DNA of 64,000 bases, taken from CAVTJL01 sp963828215 (GTDB lineage: Bacteria > Pseudomonadota > Alphaproteobacteria > Geminicoccales > Geminicoccaceae). The notes under the pieces are model-generated. The model was not told where the DNA came from, made no database searches, and saw only the letters and a program-made list of their open reading frames with translations. The translations under genes were made by a program, and so were the position numbers. Location of the stretch: contig CAWHFO010000046.1 of NCBI GenBank assembly GCA_963828215.1, positions 62,001-126,000 of the forward strand, in the 5' to 3' direction. Below are positions 38,718 to 46,877 of this stretch, piece by piece. The first letter of the stretch is position 1, and each line of letters begins with the position of its first letter.

Positions 38718-39917
38718 AACATGCAGCCGCTCTGCCCCGAGTTGCGGCAGGCCTCGTACTTGTCCTTGCGCATGTTGTAGTTGGCACGCGCCCGCGCGTC
38801 GGCGAGATCCCGGCCCGCCTTCTGGGCCCAGGCGAGGCGCTCGGCCTTGCTGTGGAAGAGGGCGCCGACCGGGGCCGGGATCGGGAACCAGCGCATGATG
38901 TCCGGGCCGATCAGCTGCTGCTCCTCGTCGAAAAGGGCGCTCTGGTCGAAGACGCCATTGTCCCGGATATACTGCGCGAAATAGGCCGACTGCCCGTCGC
39001 CCTGCGCCGCCGCCTTGTCGTACCAGCCGACCGCCCGGTCCTGGTCCAGCGGCACGCCGACCCCGTACTCGTAGGCCTGGCCCATGTGGAACTGGCCGTC
39101 CTTCCAGCCCTGCTCGGCGCTCTTCAGGTACCATTGCGCCGCCGTCACCCAGTCCTCGGGCACGCCCTCGCCGTTGAAATAGAGCTGGCCCAGCCGGTCC
39201 TCGGCCCAGCGCTGGCCTTTTTCCGACGCCGCCAGGTACCACTTGGCGGCCTCGCCCGGGTTCTCGGCGAGCCCGCCCTCGCCGAACTCGTTCATGTAGC
39301 CCACCTCGTACATCGCCTCGAGGCTGCCGGCCTTGGCCGCCTCGACGAAATGCGGCAGCGCACCCGCCTTGTCGCCCGCGATGTAGAGCCTCTTGCCCTC
39401 CTCGAAGCTCGTCCCGGCCCGGCGCCGCCGCCGGCGAGGCACCCGACAGCTCCGCGAGCTTTTCCTTTGCCGGCGCCATGCCCTGGTCGGCGGCGAAGCC
39501 GATGAGGCGGCGCGCCTCGTCCAGATTCTTGGGCACGCCCCGCCCGGCGGCGTACAAAAGCCCCAGATTGAAGGAGGCGCCGACATGGCCCTGGGCCGCG
39601 GCCTTGGCGTACCAGCGGGCCGCCTCGGCGGGATCGGCCGGGCTCATCCAGCCCCGATCGTAGCCGGCGCCGACCGTCGCCTCGGCATCGACATTGCCCA
39701 GCTCCGCCGCCTTCAGATAATGCTGCCAGGCGGCCGCCCGGTCCTGCGGCTGGCCGTAGCCCGCAGCCGCGAACACGCCCTTGCAGAACTCGTCCTGGCC
39801 CGGCGGGCCGGCCGCAGGCTGCTGCCCGGCCGCGGCACAGCGCTGCACGAGGCTCTGGGCCTCGGCTGGAGCGGCGAGCAGGAGCGCTGCCCCCGCCGCG
39901 AAGAGGACAGAACGCAT
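38714..39917 (-). CDS. Secreted Sel1-repeat protein (frameshifted)
   Basis: About 400 residues. Signal peptide MRSVLFAAGAALLLAAPAEAQ, then at least six Sel1-type TPR repeats, for example AAARWYAKAAAQGHVGASFNLGLLYAAGRGVPKNLDEA, AAKWYLAASEKGQRWAEDRLGQLYFNGEGVPEDW and AVGWYDKAAAQGDGQSAYFAQ. A frame break lies near 39420 between KLAELSG and AGTSFEEGKRLYIAG. Sel1 proteins are periplasmic scaffolds; no partner is indicated. It ends with a Cys pair (EACRNSGQSGCMF). Confidence 0.85.
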
Positions 39918-39986
39918 GACGGCACGTCTCCCCCTGCGAACCCCCAAGGCACGCTAGCACCGGCCCCGCCCGGCTTCCAGATCCAC

Positions 39987-40493
39987 CTAGGAGGCGAGGG
40001 CGCACCCGGCGGCAGCGAGCGCCTCCCGCCACGCCGCCACCTTTTCCGCCAGCGGCCGCGCATGCGCCGGGCTGGTCGAGGGCAGCCGCCGGACGATCAG
40101 GCCCCGACCCTCCAGCCCCGGCCCGTGCCGCGCGAGACAGGCTTCTGCCTTGTCGCCGTTGAGCAGCAGGGCCCGAAGGCCGGGATGCCCCGCCAAAAGC
40201 CCAAAAATGTCGTTGGCCCGCTCCGACCCCCGCTCGATCGCCCCATCGGCGCTGCCCCGCCGCCGACAGCTCCCCAGCACATCCCAAAGCCCGACACCCG
40301 CCCCGAGCAGCCGCGCCAGCCGCTCCTCATAGGGAAGCCCCGGCGCGAAGCCGAGCAGGGCACCCATGACGGGCCAGAACGCATTCCGCGGATGGGCATA
40401 GTACTGCCCGCAGGCGAGCGATTTCTGGCTCGGGAAGGAGCCGAGGACGAGAACGGAGATCCCCGGCGCCAGCACGGGTGGCAGGCCGACCAT
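39987..40493 (-). CDS. Family-6 uracil/hypoxanthine-DNA glycosylase
   Basis: 168 residues from the ATG at 40493 (an upstream in-frame TTG at 40556 is possible). The signature VLVLGSFPSQKSLACGQYYAHPRNAFWPVMG is that of UDG family 6 (hypoxanthine-DNA glycosylase), with the catalytic Asn in PRNAFW. ALLLNGDKA and RRLPSTSPAHA form the second motif. It excises deaminated bases, mainly hypoxanthine, in base-excision repair. Monocistronic. Confidence 0.9.
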   Translation of the reverse strand: MVGLPPVLAPGISVLVLGSFPSQKSLACGQYYAHPRNAFWPVMGALLGFAPGLPYEERLARLLGAGVGLWDVLGSCRRRGSADGAIERGSERANDIFGLLAGHPGLRALLLNGDKAEACLARHGPGLEGRGLIVRRLPSTSPAHARPLAEKVAAWREALAAAGCALAS

Positions 40494-40663
40494 CCCGCGA
40501 GGAGCGGCCACTGTCAGGTCTACTCCGTCATTGCACACTGAGCGGGCTCTTATCAATCGCCATAGGCGACGGGATTTGCAAAATAATTCTAGCGCGCATT
40601 ATCATCTCGAAAAGAGATAGGCAGCCATATCGAACGAATGTCTATTGTCACTCAAGAGGGCCG

Positions 40664-41617
40664 CTATGGAATTGTAGAAGCTCGTACTTTGCCCTTGAAT
40701 GTAGGCTTTTTGATGACATCAAGCATTCTCTCAATGCTCCCCATTGCTAGCGCCGATGATAGGCTTGGACCTAGGAGTATCCTTTCTAAAATGCTCTCGA
40801 AGGTCCAAATCGCGAGCGGCGCGACGGGCAGCGGCCGAATTGGCAGCTTGAGCTTGGGTTCGACTCCGTGCTTGCCAAGCGCATAACCTAAGCAATCTGC
40901 GAGCACCCCGGCCTCATCCGTATCTTTCATATAAATGAGACGCCACTCTTTTTCCTCCTGGAAACCTAGATGCTTGGACGTCAGGGCAAACATTTTAAGA
41001 TATGAGCAGAAATAATAGGACGCAAAATGGAGCTTATCGTCAGGGATTTTGTTATTTTTTATCATTTCAGATAGTTCGTCGATTTTTTTATTAATCCACG
41101 AAAGCCGCTCTTCGACGGTTCCATATCGGACCTTTGCCATGACAATTGGCATCGGCCGGTCTTGATCTGTAAACGAGCTGTTGAAGACCAGTGCTGCACC
41201 GTTTCCGTTGGCCCCATATGCGCGCCACATTGATAGGATACCATCATCATTATCTGGGATGTGGAATGAAAGGCACAGGACATAGACATTTATCGCGTGA
41301 TTTTCGTCGAAGTCCGAAAAATAGTATTGGAATCCATCCCTAACGATCTTGGCGCGCTCCGGCGTTCCGCATGCCTCCTCCAATCTCTTGCTACTTTGAA
41401 AAAGCCCGCGACCCTGATTTATTCCGAATTTGAGTTCATCGAGATCATTCATGAATAGAGGATTTGAAAACCATATCTCGTCGTTCGAAATAATCTTCTC
41501 CAGTGACTCGATAGAAGTATAGTGGGCGAATAAATCATTCTCCCTAATAGCCTTAAATGGCTCTGCTATCTCGTCCAGGAGCGTCGAAAGGAGATTCTGC
41601 AGAGCTTCATCACTCAT
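40664..41617 (-). CDS. DUF2971 family protein
   Basis: 317 residues. LFAHYTSIESLEKIISNDEIWFSNPLFMNDLDELKFGI and LCLSFHIPDNDDGILSMWRAYGANGNGAALVF are the two defining blocks of DUF2971; EEKEWRLIYM is the third. The family has no known biochemical function but turns up repeatedly in accessory and defence regions. The gene is much richer in A and T than everything around it and uses AT-rich codons freely (KNNKIPDDK), a clear sign of horizontal transfer. No frame break. Confidence 0.88.
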   Translation of the reverse strand: MSDEALQNLLSTLLDEIAEPFKAIRENDLFAHYTSIESLEKIISNDEIWFSNPLFMNDLDELKFGINQGRGLFQSSKRLEEACGTPERAKIVRDGFQYYFSDFDENHAINVYVLCLSFHIPDNDDGILSMWRAYGANGNGAALVFNSSFTDQDRPMPIVMAKVRYGTVEERLSWINKKIDELSEMIKNNKIPDDKLHFASYYFCSYLKMFALTSKHLGFQEEKEWRLIYMKDTDEAGVLADCLGYALGKHGVEPKLKLPIRPLPVAPLAIWTFESILERILLGPSLSSALAMGSIERMLDVIKKPTFKGKVRASTIP

Positions 41618-41770
41618 GAGATATCCCTAGAACCATGGTAACACTGCACTCAACTCCGGGTCCGTTGGCCGAAGCGACGAACCGGATGAAAAGGGCTGAC
41701 GCCAGGATCGAAGCCGAGCTTCAGGGTCGGGCTCCTCGTCCTCGGTGTCGTGCCATCACGAACAGCCTCC

Positions 41771-41965
41771 TCAAGCCGCAAACGGATCGACCACGCGGAG
41801 CCGCCCGTCGATCACGAGCCCATCCTGCATGTCCTCGGACAAGAGCGTATCGCAGTCCGCCAGCAGGGCCGCGGCGGCGATCATGGCATCATAAACCGCG
41901 AGGCCATAGCGCTCGGCCGGCGCGAGCTGGATCAGCAAGTTGGTGTCGAAGGACCTACCGGGCAT
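41771..41965 (-). pseudogene. VapC-type PIN toxin with its central part deleted
   Basis: Only 64 codons. The N-terminus MPGRSFDTNLLIQLA (first PIN Asp) joins directly to the C-terminal third AERYGLAVYDAMIAAAALLADCDTLLSEDMQDG, which carries the two late acidic residues. About 60-70 residues of a normal ~130-residue VapC, including the central Glu region, are missing, with the frame kept. Probably inactive. It overlaps the antitoxin gene by 11 bases. Confidence 0.75.
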
Positions 41966-42185
41966 TCGCCTCGTCCCGGTCGAACCGGAAGTCGGGCGGC
42001 AGGCGGCCGCGGAAGGCGCGCAGGCGCTCCAGCAGCTCCCGACGAGCGGGCTTTCGTGCGACCGCCAGCTCGCGCGCGTCGACCACGTGGATCTCGATGT
42101 CGTCGCCCTCCTTCAGCTCCAGCGCCTCGACCACTGAGGCGGGAAGGCGGACGGCCAAGCTGTTTCCCCATTTGGAGACCTGCAT
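41955..42185 (-). CDS. AbrB/MazE-type antitoxin
   Basis: 76 residues from the ATG at 42185. The swapped-hairpin DNA-binding motif is plain: MQVSKWGNSLAVRLPASVVEALELKEGDDIEIHVVD. The basic C-terminal half (LRAFRGRLPPDFRFDRDEANAR) would bind the PIN toxin encoded downstream. The pair is expected to repress itself from the 178-base divergent region 42186-42363. Confidence 0.88.
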   Translation of the reverse strand: MQVSKWGNSLAVRLPASVVEALELKEGDDIEIHVVDARELAVARKPARRELLERLRAFRGRLPPDFRFDRDEANAR

Positions 42186-42363
42186 GGTCTGCTCCCGTGG
42201 ATATACGCGAAGCCCCAATGTGTATCCACAAAATGCGCCCGTCAAGGAGAGCACGGCCTCGTCAGGTGGCCGAGGAGCCTCCAGGAAATCCCTGCGGGAA
42301 AATTCAGGACAGGCGAGCCTATTTTCGGTTGACGCGGGGTACAAAATCCCATAGAGAGGAGAA

Positions 42364-43148
42364 ATGCCTTCCCCCTACCCCTTGCGCTCGCCCGTCTCGA
42401 TGCCCGGTGCCCGCCGCTGCCGGCTGGCACGGCGCCTCGCCGCCGGGCTCACCCCGGCCGAGGTCGCCGAGGTCGAGGCCGCGACGGAGGAGGAAATCCA
42501 GGCGTTCGTCGCCGACCACGAGTTTTCTCGGCTGGTCGCCCAGTACCGGGCCGCCCGCGAGCTGCCCTTCGACGAGCAGGAGCGGGTGCTGATCGAGACG
42601 GCGATGGCCGATCTCCAGCATCTGGTCGACATGGGCGACCGCCGCGCCCTGATGTTCATCGTCTACGAGGCCAACCGCGGCCGGAGCCCGGCCAGGCGGC
42701 TGGTCCAGCTCGTGCGGCGCACCTTCGAGCAGGCGACGGAGCCCAGGGCCGTGCGGCCGGAGCCAGCCGCCCCGCCCGAGCAGCATCGCGAACTCGATGG
42801 CGGGCTACGGCCAGCATCCGCTGGGCCCGGCCCACGCCGCCGCCCCCCGCCTCGCCGACTTCATCGGCGCCGAGGCCGGCCGGGCGGCGCTCCGCGAGGC
42901 GGCGCGCGAGGCGGCGGCAGCGGCCGAGGCGCCGTCCCCGAGGCGCCCGCCGACCCGAGCGCCAGCCGCCGATCCGGCCGCCGACGCCGAGCCCCTGTCC
43001 GCGATGGCCCGCTTCACCCGGGACAATCCGGCCTGGGCCTGGTACTTCACGACCCTCGAGGAGATGCGCCGGGCCCGAGCTCGCGACGAGCGAGGCCGAG
43101 CCCGAGCGCCCCAGAAAGGCCGCGGGGCAGAAGCCCCTCGGGCCGTAG
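42364..43148 (+). CDS. Hypothetical protein (frameshifted)
   Basis: The first ~140 residues form a helical domain (LTPAEVAEVEAATEEEIQAFVADHEFSRLVAQYRAARELPFDEQERVLIETAMADLQHLVDMGDRRALMFIVYEANRGRSPARRLVQLVRRTF) with an N-terminal segment that resembles a helix-turn-helix. It continues after a break near 42780 as SIANSMAGYGQHPLGPAHAAAPRLADF, an Ala-rich linker and AWAWYFTTLEEMRRAR. A second break near 43078 gives the tail ELATSEAEPERPRKAAGQKPLGP. Length about 260 residues. No family recognised; a DNA-binding role is only a guess. Confidence 0.5.
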
Positions 43149-43150
43149 AA

Positions 43151-43197
43151 GCAAAAAAAGAAAAAAAGCCTTCCGCATCACCAGCAGCCCTGCGCCG
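43151..43197 (-). terminator. Possible terminator of the Cox11-cytochrome c gene
   Basis: On the minus strand, directly after the stop at 43198, a weak stem (CGCA...TGCG) is followed by two T runs of seven separated by a C. The T tract is striking in this GC-rich sequence; the stem is poor. Confidence 0.3.
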
Positions 43198-44132
43198 TCA
43201 GCGCGTGGCCTGCTCGGCTGGGGCTGGCCGCTCGCCGGTCGATCCCAGAAAAGAGATGACGTCCCGACGGTCGATGGGCGAGGCGAGGTGGAAGGGCATG
43301 CGGGCGCCGGGGACGAAGACGCCCGGGTCGGTCAGCCATTTGTCGAGCGTGTCCTTCGACCAGATCAGGTTCGCGGATTTGAGCGCCGGGCTGTAGCGGG
43401 AGAAGGTCGGGACGGTGCCGGCGGTGCGGCCGAGCACGCCGCCCAGGCGCGGGCCGGTGCGGTCGGCATCGAGGGCGTGGCAGGCGCTGCAGCGGCCCTC
43501 GAATATTTTTCTTCCGTGGGCCGGGTCGGGGGGGCCGTCGGCGGAAAAGCTCGTGTCGAAGCGGGCGAGCTCGGCCGGCACCCTCGGGCGTTGGCCGAGC
43601 GGAAGAAGGTGTAGGCCAGCGTGATCGTCTGGAGCGCGGCCGTGTCCGGATCCTTGGCGAAGGCCGGATCGACGAAGAAGACGACCGGCATCTCGACCGA
43701 CTGGCCGGGCTCGAGCGCCTCCTCCTCGAAGCAGAAGCACTGGATCTTGTTGAAATAGGGCCCGGCCAGGTAGGGGGTCACGTTGAAGGTGGCGTGCCCG
43801 ACGATGCGCTCGGTCGAGCGGTTCAGGGCGCGGAAATAGACGAGCGCCTGCTCGCCCAGCCTGACCGTCACCTGGGTCTGCTCGGGCACGAAGCGCCAGT
43901 CGAGGCCCGGGGCCACGTCGGTCGAGAAGCGCACCGTGAGGACGCGGTCGGTGGCCAGGGTGGTGTTGCGGTCGACCCGGACGGTCTGGCCGCCGAGGCC
44001 GGTGGCGGCGCAGAAGAGGCGGTAGAGCGGCACCGAGAAGGCGACGAGCGTCAGGGCCGAGCCGATCAGCGTGCCCGCGATCAGGAGCGGCACCAGCCGC
44101 CGCAGCCTCCCTCGCCAGTCCCCTGTCGCCAC
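43198..44132 (-). CDS. ctaG: Cox11/CtaG copper chaperone fused to a cytochrome c domain (frameshifted)
   Basis: Residues 1-190 are Cox11, which delivers Cu(I) to the CuB site of cytochrome oxidase: one N-terminal membrane helix (LVPLLIAGTLIGSALTLVAF), PLYRLFCAATGLGGQTVR, and the copper motif in YFNKIQCFCFEEEALEPGQSVEMPVVFFVDP. After FRSANAR, with a one-base break near 43587, the protein continues as VPAELARFDTSF and a class I cytochrome c: GRKIFEGRCSACHALDADRTGPRLGGVLGR (CSACH haem site), with Met of ARMPFHLA as the likely axial ligand. No start codon, ribosome site or signal peptide separates them, so a fusion is indicated. Confidence 0.82.
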
Positions 44133-44239
44133 GCCCGCTCTCCGCTCAGTCCCGACCGCCGTCGTCCAGATCTAGCGGAGACGGGGCATGGGACGACGCT
44201 CGCGGCTGAGGGCTCGCATCGAAATGCCGCAGCGCCCGC

Positions 44240-44842
44240 TCAGGAGATCAGGCCCTCGAGCTTCTTGGCGATCGCGGCCGGCGGGGTGTCGAAGGAGAAA
44301 TTGCCGGCATAGCGGCCGGACGGGTCCATGAGATAGACGATCGAGCTGTGGTCCATCGAGTAGTCGCCGCCCTCCTCGGGGTGCTTCTTGGCGTAGACCC
44401 GGTAGGCCCGCATCGCCTTGTCGACCTGCTCCTGGCTGCCGGTGAGCCCGGTCAGGTCGCCGCCGAAGCCGGACACGTAGTCGGCCATCACCTCGGGCGT
44501 GTCCCTGGCCGGATCGACCGTGACGAACAGGGCCTTTACTTTCGCCTTGTCGGCCGGGGGCAGCTTGTCGAGGGCGGCGGCGACGGTGGCCAAGGTGGTG
44601 GGGCAGACGTCCGGGCAGTGGGTGTAGCCGAAATAGACCAGCAGCCACTTGCCCTTGTAGTCCTGGTCGGTCACGGTCCTGCCGCTGCCGTCGACGAGCT
44701 GGAACGGCCCGCCGATCGCCGCAGCGCCGATCGAGGCGCCTCCGCCGGCCGGGCGCAGATAGACCTGGTCGACGACCATGGCGGCACCGCCCACGACCGC
44801 CAGCGCGGCCGCGGCCAGGGCGTAGATCTTCCATTGTGTCAT
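44240..44842 (-). CDS. SCO1/SenC-family copper chaperone
   Basis: 200 residues. N-terminal membrane anchor (YALAAAALAVVGGAAMVV), then a thioredoxin-fold domain with the copper-binding CxxxC in YFGYTHCPDVCPTTLA and the distant His in YSMDHSSIVYLMDP. It matures the CuA site of cytochrome oxidase. It is part of a four-gene copper-delivery run on the minus strand (DUF2946, PCuAC, SCO, Cox11), with only 15 bases to PCuAC. Confidence 0.96.
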   Translation of the reverse strand: MTQWKIYALAAAALAVVGGAAMVVDQVYLRPAGGGASIGAAAIGGPFQLVDGSGRTVTDQDYKGKWLLVYFGYTHCPDVCPTTLATVAAALDKLPPADKAKVKALFVTVDPARDTPEVMADYVSGFGGDLTGLTGSQEQVDKAMRAYRVYAKKHPEEGGDYSMDHSSIVYLMDPSGRYAGNFSFDTPPAAIAKKLEGLIS

Positions 44843-44857
44843 GTCCTGCCCCCGATC

Positions 44858-45396
44858 TCAGCCGCCGGACCCGCTCATCGGCATGGTGCCCATCCCGGGC
44901 TTGGCGCCCATCGGCATCGTGTGGTCGCTCCCCTGGCCGGTCATGCCCAGGACCATCACCTGCACCTCGACCTTGCCGGCATGCTCGAAGGTCAGGGTCA
45001 ACGGGAAGCTCTGGCCCTCGGCGAGCGGCGCCGTCGAGGCCCATGAGCATGACATGGTAGCCGCCCGGCGCCAGGGCGCCTTGCCGTGCGCCGGCACCGG
45101 CGATGCCGGTGACCGGTCGCATCTTCATCACGTCGCCGTCGTGGATGGTCTCGTGGAGCTCGACGCGCGCTGCCGCCGGCGAGGCGGCGCCGGTCAGGCG
45201 ATCGGCCTCGGCGCCGTGGTTCTCGATGGTCAGATAGGCGACCCCGGTCTTCTGCATCGGTGCCGTCGCCCGGGCCCAGGGGTGCTGGATCGAGGAGCTC
45301 GCCCGCCTCGACCTGATCGGCGGTGGCGGCCCGAGCGGCGCCGGGTGCCAGCAGCAGGGCCGCGAGCAGGGCGCGCCTGGAGGTGGGAATGGTCAT
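44858..45396 (-). CDS. Periplasmic copper chaperone PCu(A)C (frameshifted)
   Basis: From the ATG at 45396 a signal peptide (RRALLAALLLAPGAARA) leads into IQHPWARATAPMQKTGVAYLTIEN after a break near 45290. The copper motif H-(x)10-M-x21-H-x-M is recognisable in VELHETIHDGDVMKMRPV and GGYHVMLMGLDG. A second break near 45037 leads to LAEGQSFPLTLTFEHAGKVEVQV. The C-terminus is an unusual Met-rich tail (MPMGAKPGMGTMPMSG), probably extra Cu(I)-binding. It works with SCO in CuA assembly. Confidence 0.85.
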
Positions 45397-45513
45397 GAGG
45401 GTCGATCCTCGAAGGAGGGGGATGGCGGCGGCGCTTCGCCCTCGGGGCACGCTCGCCGGCCGGTCTGTCATCTCGCTCGGGAGAGCGACCGGGGCGGTCG
45501 GTCCCGAGACCCG

Positions 45514-45924
45514 TCAGGCGCGGACGGTCGCCGGCGGCGCCCGCGAGGCATAGGCCCGAGGCGGCGCCGGCAGCAGAGCGGGCAGGGCGGCCGGCGGTGG
45601 CGGCAGGAGACCGATCGTCGCCGGCGACACCACGGCCGGAGCGGGATCGGCCAGCAGCGCCGCCCCGAGCCCGCCGTGACAAAGGATGCAGCCGTCGTGA
45701 CGGTGGCCGAGCGGATCGCCGGGCCGCTGATCGCCGGGCACGAGCTCCGGCCCCGTCGCCGTGCAGACGACGAGCGTGCCGGCGCCGGGGTCGGCCGCCA
45801 TCTGCAGCGAGGCCGGCAGCCCGAGGAAGAGCTCCAGCAGCAACGCCAGGCACGCCAGCCACGCGGTCGCCCGCCTGTCCCGGCGGCGGCCCGGCCCGCT
45901 CCCGATCCTCAGGGTCCTCAGCAT
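45514..45924 (-). CDS. DUF2946 family protein
   Basis: 136 residues from the ATG at 45924. One N-terminal membrane helix (TAWLACLALLLELFLGLPASLQ), a short exported region with the conserved CILCHGG (CxxCHG) cluster preceded by a His pair, and a Pro-rich end. DUF2946 proteins are encoded with copper genes; here it heads the PCuAC-SCO-Cox11 run, which supports a metal-related role that is not established. Confidence 0.75.
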   Translation of the reverse strand: MLRTLRIGSGPGRRRDRRATAWLACLALLLELFLGLPASLQMAADPGAGTLVVCTATGPELVPGDQRPGDPLGHRHDGCILCHGGLGAALLADPAPAVVSPATIGLLPPPPAALPALLPAPPRAYASRAPPATVRA

Positions 45925-46090
45925 GGTCGCCCGGTCATGGACCCGCGGCGGCGCCGGCTCCAGGCCGATGGCCCGGGACGCGCCGCCTTGTCGCACGCGG
46001 CGCCGAGACGACGAGGGCGGCCGGGATGGACCCGCCGCCCTCGATCCACGACCCTCGATCGCGACCCGGCTCGGCCGGCCGGCCCTGCCC

Positions 46091-46877
46091 TCAGTGCACG
46101 TCGGACCAGATCCTGCGCTTGTAGGCGTAGAGCAGGCCGGCCATGACGACGAGGAAGAGCATCGCCTTGAGGCCCATCTGCTTGCGCTCCTCGAGCTTGG
46201 GCTCGGCCAGCCAGTGCAGGAACACGGTCACGTCCGCCGCCATCTGCGGCACCGTCGCCTTGGTGCCGTCCTCGTAGGTCACCACCCCCTCGGACAGGGG
46301 CGGCGGCATGGCGATCATGTGGCCGGGAAAGTACTCGTTGTAGTACATGCCGGGCGGAACCTTGACGCCGGCCGGCGGATCGGTGAAGCCGTTCAGGATG
46401 CTGTAGACATAGTCGTTGCCGCCGGGCCGCGCCTTGATGATCAGCGAGAGGTCGGGCGGCAGGGCGCCGCCGTTGGCGACCCGGGCGGCCTGATCGTTGG
46501 CGTAGGGGCCCTCGCGGTAGTCGGAAGGCTTGCCCGGCCGCTGGAACATGTCGCCCTGGTCGTTCGGCCCGTCGGTGATCTCGTACTGGGCGGCGATCGC
46601 CTTCACCTGGTCCTCGGTGTAGCCGAGGTCCTCGAGGGTGCGGAACGCCAGGTAGTGCGTGCTGTGGCAGTTCTGGCAGACGCCCTGGAATACCTGGAAT
46701 CCGCGCTGCTGCATGGCCCGGTCGTAGGTCCCGAAGAACCCGTCCTCGGGCCAGGAGCGGTGCAGAAGCGCGGGCGCCTCATCCTCGGCCCGCGCCGCCG
46801 GCGGCGACACGGCCAGAGCGGCGCCGCCGACGGCCAGGGCCGCGGCCAGACTGCAGGGCCAGCTTGCTCATGCTCAT
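46091..46877 (-). CDS. petC: Cytochrome c1 of the bc1 complex (frameshift in signal peptide)
   Basis: The mature protein is intact: FFGTYDRAMQQRGFQVFQGVCQNCHSTHYLAFRTLEDLGY (CxxCH haem site), ANDQAARVANGGALPPDLSLIIKARPGGNDYVYSILNGF, PPGMYYNEYFPGHMIAMPPPLSEG (axial Met) and a C-terminal membrane anchor with KRRIWSDVH. The signal peptide is split by a one-base error near 46852: MSMSKLAL then SLAAALAVGGAALAVSPPAARA. The start at 46877 overlaps the petB stop (TGATG), so the two are translationally coupled. Confidence 0.95.

Noticed and set aside
37755..39947. A 730-codon minus-strand frame running through the Sel1 gene into the MFS gene
   Set aside because: Only its first part (39917 to about 39420) is real Sel1 coding sequence; the remainder is a shadow after the frame break.
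42364..43148. Prophage remnant (small-terminase-like helical protein)
   Set aside because: The resemblance rests on a helix-turn-helix-like start only; there are no phage genes nearby.
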